NCBI RefSeq assembly: GCF_002860165.1
Contig: NZ_PGUZ01000070.1
Span: forward strand, 1-39,077
Direction of reading: 5' to 3'
Length of the DNA stretch: 39,077 nucleotides
From: Bacillus sp. V3-13
GTDB lineage: Bacteria; Bacillota; Bacilli; Bacillales; Cytobacillaceae
How positions within the stretch are numbered: the first letter of the stretch is position 1; each line of letters starts with the position of its first letter. This document shows, one piece after another, positions 7,256 through 16,416 of this stretch. Position numbers and translations under genes: made by a program. Below the pieces are notes generated by a model. It had not been told where the DNA came from. It saw only the letters and a list, made by a program, of their open reading frames with translations, and made no database searches.

Positions 7256-8533
7256 ATGGTAGCCGAGAAAGGTACGACACATACAAATGATAAAGACAAG
7301 CATGACGTATTAAAGTCAACACAAACTGTCATACATAGAGCTCTTGAAAGGCTTGGATACCCTGAAGAGGTTTATGAATTATTGAAAGAACCGATTCGCA
7401 TGATGACTGTGAAAATTCCGGTTCGGATGGATGACGGTTCTGTAAAAGTCTTTACTGGCTACCGGGCCCAGCATAATGATGCGGTCGGCCCAACCAAAGG
7501 TGGGATACGCTTTCATCCAAATGTAACAGAAACTGAAGTTAAAGCTCTTTCAATTTGGATGAGCTTAAAATGCGGAATTGTTGATTTACCTTATGGCGGT
7601 GGAAAGGGCGGAATCATTTGTGATCCGCGGGATATGTCGTTCCGGGAGCTTGAACGTTTAAGCAGGGGATACGTACGGGCAATCAGCCAAATCGTCGGCC
7701 CTACAAAAGATATCCCTGCTCCGGATGTGTTTACCAATTCGCAGATCATGGCCTGGATGATGGATGAATACAGCAGGATTGATGAATTTAATTCACCCGG
7801 GTTTATTACGGGGAAGCCGCTCGTATTGGGAGGATCACACGGCCGTGAATCAGCTACGGCAAAGGGTGTGACAATCTGTATAAGGGAAGCCGCCAAGAAA
7901 AAAGGCATCAAGCTGGAAGGCGCCAGAGTGGTCGTCCAGGGGTTCGGAAATGCCGGAAGTTATCTCTCAAAATTTATGCATGATGCGGGCGCTAAAGTTG
8001 TGGGGATTTCTGATGCCTATGGCGGTCTGTACGATCCAAACGGTTTAGATATTGATTATTTGCTCGATCGCCGTGACAGTTTTGGAACAGTGACAAAATT
8101 ATTTAATAGCACGATAACGAATAAAGAGCTGCTTGAATTGGATTGTGACATTCTTGTTCCGGCTGCCATAGAAAATCAAATCACGGAAGAAAATGCCCAT
8201 AATATAAGGGCAGGCATTGTTGTTGAAGCAGCAAACGGGCCAACGACATTGGAAGCGACCGAAATTTTAACCGAACGGGGGATTCTCCTTGTCCCCGATG
8301 TGCTTGCCTCAGCAGGCGGAGTGACCGTTTCTTATTTTGAGTGGGTTCAGAATAACCAGGGATACTACTGGACAGAAGAAGAAGTGGAAGAAAAATTAGA
8401 AAAAGTGATGTGCAAATCGTTTAATAATATTTATGACACAGCACAAAACCGCCGTGTTAATATGCGACTCGCGGCATATATGGTCGGAGTCAGGAAGATG
8501 GCGGAAGCATCCCGATTCCGGGGCTGGATTTAA
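7256..8533 (+). CDS. gudB: NAD-specific glutamate dehydrogenase (GudB/RocG type)
   Basis: This 425-residue enzyme deaminates glutamate to 2-oxoglutarate, linking amino acid catabolism to the TCA cycle. Near-identity to B. subtilis GudB is evident throughout. It has the substrate/catalytic segments [10 protein letters not shown] and PYGGGKGG (catalytic Lys about 117) and the nucleotide-binding GFGNAG (229-234). Laboratory B. subtilis 168 gudB is cryptic because of a 9-bp tandem duplication that repeats a VKA tripeptide. Here VKA occurs once (EVKALSIW, about 94-101), so the enzyme should be active. ATG 7256 follows TTAGGAGG. Its own promoter and terminator make it monocistronic. Position between ypbH and ypdA matches B. 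subtilis. Confidence 0.97.
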   Translation: MVAEKGTTHTNDKDKHDVLKSTQTVIHRALERLGYPEEVYELLKEPIRMMTVKIPVRMDDGSVKVFTGYRAQHNDAVGPTKGGIRFHPNVTETEVKALSIWMSLKCGIVDLPYGGGKGGIICDPRDMSFRELERLSRGYVRAISQIVGPTKDIPAPDVFTNSQIMAWMMDEYSRIDEFNSPGFITGKPLVLGGSHGRESATAKGVTICIREAAKKKGIKLEGARVVVQGFGNAGSYLSKFMHDAGAKVVGISDAYGGLYDPNGLDIDYLLDRRDSFGTVTKLFNSTITNKELLELDCDILVPAAIENQITEENAHNIRAGIVVEAANGPTTLEATEILTERGILLVPDVLASAGGVTVSYFEWVQNNQGYYWTEEEVEEKLEKVMCKSFNNIYDTAQNRRVNMRLAAYMVGVRKMAEASRFRGWI

Positions 8534-8590
8534 GCTTGCGGCATTAACCCGGCGAAAAACAAGCAATCATTCGATTTGTATAAAATGATA

Positions 8591-8623
8591 AAATCTCCTA
8601 TCATGAAAAGATAGGAGATTTTT
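8591..8623 (+). terminator. Intrinsic terminator after gudB
   Basis: Perfect 12-bp stem AAATCTCCTATC/GATAGGAGATTT followed by further T residues, between gudB and ypdA. Confidence 0.93.
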
Positions 8624-8667
8624 ATGATCCGATGTGCCGAAGTGTTTGTTTTAAGGAGTGAACATAA

Positions 8668-9633
8668 ATGAACAGGGAAGATGCGATTATTGTTGGCGGC
8701 GGGCCGTGCGGTTTGGCAGCGGCGATTTCGCTGAAGGAAATCGGAATAAACCCACTCGTTATTGAGAAAGGGAATATTGTCAACGCCATTTACCATTATC
8801 CAACCCATCAAACCTTTTTCAGTACAAGCGAAAAATTGGAAATTGGCAATGTGCCATTCATAACTGAAAATTATAAGCCAAAGCGAAATCAGGCCCTTTC
8901 TTATTACCGGGAGGTTGTAAAGCGAAAGGAACTGCGCATCAATTCTTTTGAAAAAGTGCTGCAAGTCGATAAACAGAGCGAGCAGGAATTTGTGGTTGAA
9001 ACGGATAAAGCGGTTTACACAGCTCCTGTTGTCATCGTGGCCACAGGCTATTACGATCATCCCAATTATCTGAATATACCCGGGGAAGAGTTGCCGAAGG
9101 TTGCCCATTATTTTAAAGAAGCCCATCCATTTTTTGATAAGGACGTTGCCGTTATCGGCGGCAAAAATTCAAGTGTTGATGCCGCGCTTGAGCTTGTCAA
9201 GGCGGGAGCAAGAGTTACTGTTCTATACCGGGGCAGCGAATATTCCCAAAGCATCAAACCATGGATATTGCCGGAATTTGACTCATTGGTCCGCAATGAA
9301 AAGATCAAAATGGAATTTGAAGCGCATATAAAGGAAATTACGAAAGATGCTGTCATTTACACGAAAAACGGCCAGGACCATACAATCAAAAACGATTTTG
9401 TGTTTGCGATGACAGGTTATCATCCTGACCACAGCTTTTTGACGAAAATGGGCGTTAACGTCGACGAAGAAACAGGCCGGCCACATTTTAACCCGGAAAC
9501 GATGGAAACCAATGTGAAGGGTATTTTTATTGCAGGTGTCATCGCAGCCGGCAATAATGCAAACGAAATTTTCATTGAAAACGGCCGCTTTCACGGCGAC
9601 TTGATTGCACAAGCTCTAATCAACAGACGCTAA
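8668..9633 (+). CDS. ypdA: Bacillithiol disulfide reductase-type flavoprotein YpdA
   Basis: This FAD/NADPH-dependent oxidoreductase of 321 residues is a member of the YpdA family, which reduces bacillithiol disulfide (Bdr) in Firmicutes. It has an N-terminal FAD-binding GGGPCG (10-15) with Cys14, the conserved cysteine of this family; a second dinucleotide site VIGGKNSS (162-169); and C-terminal GVIAAGNNANEIFIENG for FAD closure. The classical CxxC redox pair of thioredoxin reductase is absent, as expected for YpdA. ATG 8668 follows AAGGAGTGAAC. It faces the asparaginase gene tail to tail across a shared terminator. Confidence 0.94.
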   Translation: MNREDAIIVGGGPCGLAAAISLKEIGINPLVIEKGNIVNAIYHYPTHQTFFSTSEKLEIGNVPFITENYKPKRNQALSYYREVVKRKELRINSFEKVLQVDKQSEQEFVVETDKAVYTAPVVIVATGYYDHPNYLNIPGEELPKVAHYFKEAHPFFDKDVAVIGGKNSSVDAALELVKAGARVTVLYRGSEYSQSIKPWILPEFDSLVRNEKIKMEFEAHIKEITKDAVIYTKNGQDHTIKNDFVFAMTGYHPDHSFLTKMGVNVDEETGRPHFNPETMETNVKGIFIAGVIAAGNNANEIFIENGRFHGDLIAQALINRR

Positions 9634-9670
9634 AAAAGCTGCCCCGCGCACGTTGCGGAGCAGCTTTTTT
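9634..9670. terminator. Bidirectional terminator between ypdA and ansA
   Basis: AAAAGCTGC...CCGC pairs with GCGG.AGCAGCTTTTTT; T tracts occur on both strands. It serves the convergent genes ypdA (+) and asparaginase (-). Confidence 0.92.
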
Positions 9671-10641
9671 CAGATCTGAAACATCGCTTCAATCGATTCT
9701 TTATCACTGGTATGGGTTAAGCCGATCATCAGCTTGATCCGTGCTTTTTGGCCATTTAATCCATTTGAAAAAATGATTCCGAGCTTCTTCAGGTGCTTGC
9801 CGCCCCCTTCATAACCATATACATCCTGGGCGATGCCATTGAAGCAGCGAGACACAAGCACGATCGGAATCCCGCTGCCAAGCAGCTTTTCTATTCCTTC
9901 CAGTGTAGCTGGCGGGAGGTTGCCCTGGCCAAGCGCCTCGATCACTAAACCGTCAATATTCATTTCACTGATCGCATGGAGCAGAGTCGAATCCATTCCG
10001 GCATATGCTTTTAAAAGAATGACTTGCTTCGAGATATCTTTTATATCGTAGCATTCGCTTCTTGTTGGTGCGTGGTGGAAGAAAACGCCTCTTTTCGTTA
10101 CCATCCCGATCGGGCCAAACTGAGGGCTTTGAAAAGTGGATATATTACTAGTGTGCGTTTTTGTGACATTTTTGGCCGTATGAATCTCATCATTTAACAC
10201 GACAAGGACGCCTTTTCCTTTTGCTTCATCACTGGCCGCTGTTTTAATCGACGACATCAAATTGTATAAGCCGTCAGAGCCAATTTCGTTGCTGGACCTC
10301 ATTGCTCCGGTAATCACAATCGGTACCCTGGCTGTGACAGTGAGTTCAAGAAAATAAGCGGTTTCCTCCAATGTATCTGTGCCATGTGTAATCACGACAC
10401 CGTCAATTTCTCTTGCAGAACAAGTATTTTCAATTAACTGTTTTAATTGGAGCATCTCTTTTATTGTAATATGGGGGGAAGGAAGGCGAAAAGGCTCCTC
10501 AATAATCAGGTTTGCCATGCTCGACAGCGCGGCTGTTTTCTCAATGAGCGGGTTTTTGTCTGCCGGTATCACTGAACCTGCAGCGTCCTCACTCATTGAG
10601 ATGGTCCCGCCTGTATGAATAACAAGAATATTTTTTTTCAT
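9670..10641 (-). CDS. ansA: L-asparaginase
   Basis: This 323-residue asparaginase hydrolyses asparagine to aspartate and ammonia. The two catalytic threonine motifs are plain: HTGGTI (9-14) and THGTDTLEE (85-93). The segment TGAMRSSNEIGSDG is also typical. No signal peptide is seen, so it is probably cytoplasmic. On the minus strand GGGAGGAG precedes ATG 10641 by about 8 nt. It is the only gene I accept on this strand, set between ypdA and prsW with its own terminator and a 114-bp divergent intergenic region. In B. subtilis ansA lies elsewhere, as I recall. The asparaginase assignment is firm; equivalence to B. subtilis AnsA is less so. Confidence 0.93.
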   Translation of the reverse strand: MKKNILVIHTGGTISMSEDAAGSVIPADKNPLIEKTAALSSMANLIIEEPFRLPSPHITIKEMLQLKQLIENTCSAREIDGVVITHGTDTLEETAYFLELTVTARVPIVITGAMRSSNEIGSDGLYNLMSSIKTAASDEAKGKGVLVVLNDEIHTAKNVTKTHTSNISTFQSPQFGPIGMVTKRGVFFHHAPTRSECYDIKDISKQVILLKAYAGMDSTLLHAISEMNIDGLVIEALGQGNLPPATLEGIEKLLGSGIPIVLVSRCFNGIAQDVYGYEGGGKHLKKLGIIFSNGLNGQKARIKLMIGLTHTSDKESIEAMFQI

Positions 10642-10755
10642 GTTGCTAGCTCCTCCCGCAGTACTTTAATTCTGTTTGTCTAATAGCAAGATTTGATTTT
10701 CATTCCTCTAATTACATGATACGATTAAGGAAACAGATTGAAAAGAGGACAGCTC

Positions 10756-11445
10756 ATGCTGGGAATTTTATCTGCCGGGATTGCACCCGGTTTAGCATTG
10801 TTAAGCTATTTTTATTTAAAAGACCAATATGAAACTGAGCCTGTTTCAATGGTTTTTAAAACGTTTGTCTTTGGAGCTCTGCTCGTATTTCCGATCATGT
10901 TTATCCAATACGTGTTAGAAACAGAGCACCTTATTCAATCGGGATTTGCTTCGGCATTTTTTTCGACAAGCCTGCTTGAAGAATTTTTTAAATGGTTTGT
11001 GCTATTCTATACTGTGTATCCGCATGTTCATTTCGATGAACCGTATGATGGAGTTGTTTATGGGGCTTCTGTTTCCCTCGGGTTTGCGACAGCTGAAAAT
11101 ATTATGTATTTAATTGCCAATGGCCTTGAGTATGCGCTTGGCCGCGCCCTTTTACCTGTATCAAGCCATGCCTTGTTCGGGGTCATTATGGGCTATTATA
11201 TTGGAAAAGGGAAGTTTTCTGCCAACTCGAACAAAAAATGGATTATGTTCTCCCTCTTTATGCCGTTTCTTCTCCATGGAACCTATGATTACATCCTTCT
11301 TTCCCGGGATAACTGGGCGGCTTTTATTGTTCCGTTCATGATTTTCCTTTGGTGGCTTGGCCTTCGCAAGGTAAAAATGGCAAGAGCACTAAGCAGCCAG
11401 TACGTAAAAACCCAATACGACATTCCAAAAACCCTTCAACCATGA
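10756..11445 (+). CDS. prsW: Intramembrane protease PrsW
   Basis: This 229-residue multi-pass membrane protease performs site-1 cleavage of the anti-sigma-W factor RsiW in B. subtilis. The critical residues are visible: E75-E76 (LLEEFFKW), E95 (HFDEPYDG) and H174 (LLHGTYD). The protein starts [20 protein letters not shown], matching the family. ATG 10756 lies 7 nt after AGAGG; an in-frame TTG at 10738 is less likely. The C-terminal tail beyond the last membrane segment is a little longer than in B. subtilis. No rsiW or sigW is in this window, as expected. Confidence 0.95.
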   Translation: MLGILSAGIAPGLALLSYFYLKDQYETEPVSMVFKTFVFGALLVFPIMFIQYVLETEHLIQSGFASAFFSTSLLEEFFKWFVLFYTVYPHVHFDEPYDGVVYGASVSLGFATAENIMYLIANGLEYALGRALLPVSSHALFGVIMGYYIGKGKFSANSNKKWIMFSLFMPFLLHGTYDYILLSRDNWAAFIVPFMIFLWWLGLRKVKMARALSSQYVKTQYDIPKTLQP

Positions 11446-11458
11446 TGAAGGGTTTTTT
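11427..11458 (+). terminator. Intrinsic terminator at the prsW stop
   Basis: AAAACCCTTC pairs with GAAGGGTTTT and ends in TTTTTT. The stem overlaps the prsW stop codon. Confidence 0.92.
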
Positions 11459-11538
11459 CCTTTTTTGAATAAAAATCCTACCACTACAAAAAATAGGTTC
11501 AATACTTAAAATTAGTATTACATCTGGGGGTAACTGTG

Positions 11539-12399
11539 ATGAAAAAGAAGTTATTAACCATTAAGGTATTGATGTCCTTGTCCCTATGTATTCTGATTCC
11601 AACGGCCAGCCACGAGCAGAAGGCGGCTGCCTTTACAAATCAAGTAATACAGCATGGGGCTGTAGGGGAAGATGTGATCGAACTGCAATCAAGGCTGCAG
11701 TATATCGGTTATTACAACGGTGAAATTGACGGGGTTTTTGGTTGGGGAACATACTGGGCAGTCCGAAACTTCCAATATGAATTCGGGCTTCCGGTCGACG
11801 GGCTTGTTGGACAGACAACGAAGAACAAATTAGTAAAAGCGTCCAAGTATAATGAACAGTTTGTTAAGCAGCAAATTAATAAAGGAAATAAATTCTCCCA
11901 TTATGGCGGGGTAGACCTTAACAAACAAAAGCAGCCCGGGGGCCAGGGAGGCGGACAAGCTCAGCCTCAAGCACCCGCCGGCCAACGTGCACCTGCACCT
12001 GCCCAGCCGGCCCGGCCTACGGCAGCCAACGTGCCGAACGGTTTTTCACAAAATGATATCCAGCTGATGGCCAATGCGGTTTATGGTGAAGCGAGGGGAG
12101 AACCATATGAAGGGCAGGTTGCGGTCGCAGCAGTTATTTTAAACCGGGTTGAAAGCGCAACATTTCCCAATACTGTTGCCGGCGTCATTTTTGAACCGCG
12201 GGCTTTCACGGCTGTAGCGGACGGACAAATCTGGCTGACACCAAACGAACAGGCGAGGAAAGCCGTTCTCGATGCCATTAACGGCTGGGATCCAAGCGAA
12301 AATGCCATTTATTACTTTAATCCTGATACGGCAACATCAGGATGGATATGGACAAGGCCGCAAATAAAACAAATCGGAAAACATATTTTCTGTCGTTAG
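11539..12399 (+). CDS. sleB: Spore cortex-lytic enzyme SleB
   Basis: This is a secreted germination enzyme of 286 residues: a lytic transglycosylase that cuts cortex peptidoglycan containing muramic-delta-lactam. Domains in order are a signal peptide (1-30), a PG_binding_1 domain (about 38-100), a Pro/Ala/Gln-rich linker (about 128-165) and a C-terminal Hydrolase_2 catalytic domain (170-286). The catalytic Glu is E184 in VYGEARGE. ATG 11539 is preferred over GTG one codon earlier; the site is GGGGGTAA. It is followed 13 bp later by ypeB, its obligate partner, in the same operon. Forespore (sigma-G) expression is known for the family; I could not place a convincing sigma-G promoter. Confidence 0.97.
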   Translation: MKKKLLTIKVLMSLSLCILIPTASHEQKAAAFTNQVIQHGAVGEDVIELQSRLQYIGYYNGEIDGVFGWGTYWAVRNFQYEFGLPVDGLVGQTTKNKLVKASKYNEQFVKQQINKGNKFSHYGGVDLNKQKQPGGQGGGQAQPQAPAGQRAPAPAQPARPTAANVPNGFSQNDIQLMANAVYGEARGEPYEGQVAVAAVILNRVESATFPNTVAGVIFEPRAFTAVADGQIWLTPNEQARKAVLDAINGWDPSENAIYYFNPDTATSGWIWTRPQIKQIGKHIFCR

Positions 12400-12412
12400 G
12401 GGTGAAAAGGAT

Positions 12413-13762
12413 ATGTTTAGAAATATATTGATCGGTGTACTCGTCGTAGCAGTAGCAGGGACAGCATTCTGGGGCTATCAGGAGCATCGCGAAAAAAACG
12501 CTATCCTGGTTAATTCGGAAAATAACTACCAACGCGCCTTCCATGATTTAACCTATCAGATCGATTTATTGCACGATAAGATTGGCACGACATTAGCGAT
12601 GAATTCCCGAAATTCATTATCACCGGCTCTTGCAGAAGTGTGGAAAATTACATCTGAAGCACACAGCGATGTCGGGCAGCTTCCGTTGACGATCTTGCCA
12701 TTTAATAAAACCGAAGAATTTCTTTCACAGATCGGCGACTTCAGCTATCAGACAGCGGTAAGAGACCTGGAAAACGAACCGCTTTCAGATAAAGAGTATG
12801 CAGCGTTGAAGAATCTTTATGGCCAATCGGCAGACATCCAGAAGGAACTGAGAAAGGTCCAGCATATGGTTCTTGCAAACAATTTGCGCTGGATGGATGT
12901 CGATATGGCGCTTGCCTCAGGAGAAGAGCCTGATGACAATACGATTATTGATGGATTCAAGACAGTTGAAAAAACGGTTGACGGATATTCGGAAACAGAT
13001 TTTGGGCCTGCCTTTGTCAATATGCAGGAAGATGACAGAAACTTCAACCGCTTGGAAGGCCCGAAGATCAACGAGAAGAAGGCTGCCGAGATCGCCAGAA
13101 AATACACAGGCCTGGGCGAGGATGTAAAGGCGGAGGTAACGGAAAACGGTGATGGCTCAGAATTCGGCTTCTACAGCGTTTCAATGGAGGATAGACGGAG
13201 CAATCTTGAAGCAAGCATGGATGTAACAAAAAAAGGCGGCCATCCAATCTGGTTTATGGTGAAACGCGATGTTAAGGACCAGAAAATCAGCTTGAACGAT
13301 GCCAGCAACAACGCGGCCAGGTTTTTGCAGGACAATGGCTTTCAGAATCTTGACCTGTTTGAAAGCGTCCAATATGATAACATTGGTGTCTTTACTTTTG
13401 TTACGTACCAGGATGGTGTCAGAGTCTACCCGGACAGCATTAGGGTCCAGGTCGCGATGGATAACGGAAAAATAATCAGTCTCTCTGCCGAGGATTATTT
13501 AAGATCACATCAAACAAGGGAAATTCCCGCTCCTGTCCTGACTCAAGAGGAAGCCAGGGCAAAAATTAATCCAAATGTAAAGATTATGGAGAATCGCCTT
13601 GCCGTTATTATGAATGACCTCAACCAGGAAGTTCTTTGCTACGAGTTCCTGGGAACTCTGGATAATGATACGTACCGCGTTTACATTAATTCTGAAAGCG
13701 GAGTGGAAGAGAAAGTGGAAAAGCTCCATAATGCGGAATCAACCTATGAGGATGTCGTTTAG
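12413..13762 (+). CDS. ypeB: Germination protein YpeB
   Basis: This 449-residue protein is required for SleB stability and localisation in the spore. It has an uncleaved N-terminal membrane segment (about 1-22), a helical N-terminal region and C-terminal PepSY-type repeats (roughly 215-440; for example INEKKAAEIARKYTG, SLNDASNNAARFLQ and LTQEEARAKINP). Start ATG 12413 follows AGGGGTGAAAAGGAT. The arrangement sleB-ypeB with a 13-bp gap is the conserved pair. A terminator follows immediately. Length equals the B. subtilis protein within a residue or two. Confidence 0.97.
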   Translation: MFRNILIGVLVVAVAGTAFWGYQEHREKNAILVNSENNYQRAFHDLTYQIDLLHDKIGTTLAMNSRNSLSPALAEVWKITSEAHSDVGQLPLTILPFNKTEEFLSQIGDFSYQTAVRDLENEPLSDKEYAALKNLYGQSADIQKELRKVQHMVLANNLRWMDVDMALASGEEPDDNTIIDGFKTVEKTVDGYSETDFGPAFVNMQEDDRNFNRLEGPKINEKKAAEIARKYTGLGEDVKAEVTENGDGSEFGFYSVSMEDRRSNLEASMDVTKKGGHPIWFMVKRDVKDQKISLNDASNNAARFLQDNGFQNLDLFESVQYDNIGVFTFVTYQDGVRVYPDSIRVQVAMDNGKIISLSAEDYLRSHQTREIPAPVLTQEEARAKINPNVKIMENRLAVIMNDLNQEVLCYEFLGTLDNDTYRVYINSESGVEEKVEKLHNAESTYEDVV

Positions 13763-13793
13763 AGGAAAGTCTGTAAAGGCTTTCCTTTTTTCT
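13763..13793 (+). terminator. Intrinsic terminator after ypeB
   Basis: GGAAAG/CTTTCC stem followed by TTTTTTCTC directly after the ypeB stop. Confidence 0.85.
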
Positions 13794-13891
13794 CTGTCAA
13801 AAATATTTCTTTAAAGTTGGCCGGCTTTCTTATTATAATAAAAATGGAAAGATCATCTTTTCATTCTCCTTATAAGGGAAGTGGGGACAAC

Positions 13892-14551
13892 ATGCTAAAG
13901 ATTGGTGATGTAATTATACTAGAGCCCAGTTATCCGGGCGGTTCAGAAAAGTACAAGTGTAAGCTTGTCGAGCGGTCAGGTGAGGACTTATACATAGATT
14001 ACCCAATCAATTTGAATACAGGGAAAACGGTATTCCTGCTGGACGGGACACAATTAAAGGCAAGCTTTGTCGCGGAAGAGGGCACTGTCTATTTATTTGA
14101 CTGCGAAGTGAAAGGAAGGGTTAAGCAAAACATTCCAATGCTGAAATTGAGCTATCCCGGAAAAGAGCATCTTGTAAAAATCCAGCGGAGACAATATGTC
14201 CGCATTAAAACTCCGGCAGATGTGGCGGTTCATCCTTTAAACGGAGAATTTCCGCCATTTACGACGATTTCAGATGATATAAGTGCCGGCGGCGCGGCGA
14301 TACTTTCCGGAAAAGGTGTCAGCTTGTTTGAGGGACAAATGATCCACACTTGGTTCGTGCTGCCGATGCAAAGCGGCGAATACCATTATCTTAATCTCAA
14401 AAGCAGGATCGTCAGAATAGCAGCGTCCGGCCCTGACAGAAACAGAATTTCGCTGCAGTTTATCGATATATCCGGCCAGGACAGGCAGCTGCTGCTCCGG
14501 TTTATTTTTGAAAGGCAGCTTGCCATGAAGAAAAAAGGTTTGCCTCTATAG
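13892..14551 (+). CDS. motI: PilZ-domain c-di-GMP receptor YpfA (MotI)
   Basis: This 219-residue protein has an N-terminal YcgR-like domain (YcgR_2, about 1-90) and a C-terminal PilZ domain. The c-di-GMP signature is complete: RRQYVR (99-104) and DDISAGG (128-134), fitting RxxxR and (D/N)xSxxG. In B. subtilis MotI binds c-di-GMP and then disengages the flagellar stator MotA, acting as a clutch. ATG 13892 follows GGGAAGTGGGG. A TATAAT box at 13834-13839, with a poor -35, may be the promoter. No motility genes other than cheR occur in the window. Confidence 0.93.
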   Translation: MLKIGDVIILEPSYPGGSEKYKCKLVERSGEDLYIDYPINLNTGKTVFLLDGTQLKASFVAEEGTVYLFDCEVKGRVKQNIPMLKLSYPGKEHLVKIQRRQYVRIKTPADVAVHPLNGEFPPFTTISDDISAGGAAILSGKGVSLFEGQMIHTWFVLPMQSGEYHYLNLKSRIVRIAASGPDRNRISLQFIDISGQDRQLLLRFIFERQLAMKKKGLPL

Positions 14552-14613
14552 AATAATTTATATCAAAGGTTCCGATACTGGAAGAATAGAATATAATTTA
14601 GGGGCCGTACAGA

Positions 14614-14793
14614 ATGAAAACATTTGAACGAATTTTGATCAAAATTATCATTGTGCAATTCTTTTTTCTGATCGGAACACAAATTTTTATTCACAGCCTC
14701 AATATTCTTCCCGAATTAAAGCAGCTTGCCGAATATGAAGGGGTTAGTGAAAATAACTTTACCAAGCTGATTGAGACTTTTAATGGCGAGTAA
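14614..14793 (+). CDS. ypfB: Small membrane protein, YpfB-like (DUF5359)
   Basis: This 59-residue ORF begins MKTFERILIKIIIVQFFFLI, then a short hydrophobic helix and a charged C-terminal half (LKQLAEYEGVSENNF). Position between motI and cmk, and size, match B. subtilis YpfB; function is unknown. AGGGG lies about 10 nt upstream of the ATG. A strong terminator starts at the stop codon, which supports real transcription. It is just below common length cut-offs and easy to miss. Confidence 0.85.
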   Translation: MKTFERILIKIIIVQFFFLIGTQIFIHSLNILPELKQLAEYEGVSENNFTKLIETFNGE

Positions 14794-14820
14794 AAAGCAG
14801 GGACTGCCCTGCTTTTTTGT
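14793..14820 (+). terminator. Intrinsic terminator after ypfB
   Basis: AAAAGCAGGG pairs with CCCTGCTTTT around a 4-nt loop, then TTTG. Confidence 0.95.
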
Positions 14821-14921
14821 ATATTAAAATTTTAAAAATTCATTGGATGACGATTTAAGAGGAGCGGCTGTTCATCTTATGGTAAAATAGAAGTGATTCA
14901 TATTTTTATACGATCCGGCGA

Positions 14922-14952
14922 GGGTTCTATCTTTGTAGATAGTAGAGAGCCC
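14922..14952 (+). other. Leader hairpin upstream of cmk
   Basis: CTATC (14927-14931) pairs with GATAG (14938-14942), and an outer GGG (14922-14924) can pair with CCC (14950-14952) across unequal bulges. No T tract follows, so it is not a terminator. It lies about 45 bp before the cmk start and downstream of a TAAAAT box at 14883-14888. Function unknown. Confidence 0.4.
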
Positions 14953-14997
14953 GGTTGTAACTACATATCTGAATGGAACGCTTTTTTAGGAGGAAAC

Positions 14998-15672
14998 ATG
15001 AACAAACAGATTCGAATTGCGATTGATGGACCTGCAGCGGCAGGAAAAAGCACGGTTGCGAAAATCGTTGCGGAAAGGCTTGCATACCTTTATATAGATA
15101 CTGGTGCGATGTATCGGGCCCTTACATATAAGGCGATAATCAATGATATTGATTTACATAATGAGAATGCTTTAGTGGATATTCTTCACAACTCGGAAAT
15201 CGAACTGGTTCCGGAAGCAGGCGGACAGCTGGTCTTTTTGGATGGCAGGGATGTAACAACTGAAATCAGGAAAGATGTTGTCACGAATTCAGTCTCAATT
15301 GTTGCGAAGCACCGTGCAGTACGGGAAGAAATGGTCAAGCGGCAACAGAAGTTTGCAGTTGGTGGCGGGGTTGTCATGGATGGTAGGGATATCGGCACCC
15401 ATGTCATTCCCGATGCCGAGGTGAAGGTGTTTTTGCTGGCGGGCGTAGATCAAAGAGCCGAGCGGCGTCACCAGGAAAATCTGCAAAAGGGATTTCGCTC
15501 CGATCTACAAAAATTAAAAGAGGAAATCGCGGCGAGAGATAAGCTGGATTCCGAACGGGAAGTGGCCCCTTTAAAGAAAGCAGAGGACGCTGTGGAGATT
15601 GATACAACTTCGCTCACAATCGAAGAGGTTGTTGAGAAAATCATGATGCTGGCCAGCGAAAGGATTGGATGA
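14998..15672 (+). CDS. cmk: Cytidylate kinase
   Basis: This 224-residue enzyme phosphorylates CMP and dCMP to the diphosphates in pyrimidine salvage; the length matches B. subtilis Cmk. The N-terminal P-loop [10 protein letters not shown] (10-19) and the segment [19 protein letters not shown] with nucleotide-binding Asp/Arg are visible, as is the lid region [11 protein letters not shown] 14998 follows TTAGGAGGAAAC. The stop overlaps the next start (ATGA), so the acyltransferase is translationally coupled. Confidence 0.97.
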   Translation: MNKQIRIAIDGPAAAGKSTVAKIVAERLAYLYIDTGAMYRALTYKAIINDIDLHNENALVDILHNSEIELVPEAGGQLVFLDGRDVTTEIRKDVVTNSVSIVAKHRAVREEMVKRQQKFAVGGGVVMDGRDIGTHVIPDAEVKVFLLAGVDQRAERRHQENLQKGFRSDLQKLKEEIAARDKLDSEREVAPLKKAEDAVEIDTTSLTIEEVVEKIMMLASERIG

Positions 15673-16256
15673 CCATGAATTTATATAGTTTTGCGAAATC
15701 GCTAATTTACGGGCTGCTTAAGCCTGTCTATCGTTTTGAAGTGATCGGCAGAGAGCATTTTCCGAAAGAAGGAGGGGTGTTGCTTTGTGCCAATCATATC
15801 GACAATCTCGATCCTCCCGTCGTCGGCATCAATGCACCCCGCCCGGTCCATTTTATGGCGAAAGCCGAGGTTTTTTCCGTTCCGATACTGGGAAAGATCC
15901 TTCCCCGTGTAAATGCCTTTCCGGTAAAAAGGGGAATGAGTGACAGGGAAGCATTGCGTAAAGGCCTGGCAATTTTAAACGATGGCCATGTTTTAGGATT
16001 GTTTCCGGAGGGAACAAGAAGCAAAACAGGGCAATTGGGAAAGGGTTTGGCGGGAGCCGGTTTTTTTGCCCTTCGGTCCGAATCAGCGGTTGTCCCGTGC
16101 GCGATAATCGGCCCTTATAAACCTTTCAAACGACTGAAGGTTGTTTACGGCAAGCCGGTCGATTTTACAGAAATGAGAAGAAATAAAGCTTCCGCAGACG
16201 AGGCAACCGAATTAATCATGGCGGAGATTCGTAAACTAATTGAAGAGCATAAATAA
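15669..16256 (+). CDS. plsC: 1-acylglycerol-3-phosphate acyltransferase-like (PlsC family)
   Basis: This 195-residue acyltransferase has the NHxxxxD motif (ANHIDNLD, H43-D48), the substrate-binding FPEGTRS (112-118) and the typical proline-containing block IIGPYK. The family transfers an acyl group to lysophosphatidic acid in membrane phospholipid synthesis. ATG 15669 overlaps the cmk stop by 4 bp; a second ATG at 15675 is a workable alternative. The cmk-plsC-S1 order is common in Bacillaceae, whereas B. subtilis keeps its main plsC elsewhere. It may be the only PlsC or a paralogue; the window cannot tell. Confidence 0.9.
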   Translation: MTMNLYSFAKSLIYGLLKPVYRFEVIGREHFPKEGGVLLCANHIDNLDPPVVGINAPRPVHFMAKAEVFSVPILGKILPRVNAFPVKRGMSDREALRKGLAILNDGHVLGLFPEGTRSKTGQLGKGLAGAGFFALRSESAVVPCAIIGPYKPFKRLKVVYGKPVDFTEMRRNKASADEATELIMAEIRKLIEEHK

Positions 16257-16416
16257 TAGAGGTTCTTACTTGACAAAAGTACGCATTTGTAAGAAGTTAG
16301 GTAAAAGAGTTTTTTTTGAATATTCTTTAGTCATTTTTGAAAGCTCGGTGTTAAATGTGGTACTGCTGCATTTCGAATAAATTTTTGAGCAGTCATTGGA
16401 TTAAGGAGGAGTACAT

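Noticed and set aside
8530-9126. 198-codon antisense open frame over ypdA
   Set aside because: It lies fully opposite a well-identified gene, has no recognisable domain, and reflects codon bias of ypdA. The same applies to the 172-codon antisense frame at 38193-38711 in aroA.
16270-16275. Perfect TTGACA box upstream of ypfD
   Set aside because: No acceptable -10 hexamer lies 16-18 nt downstream, so I do not call a promoter.
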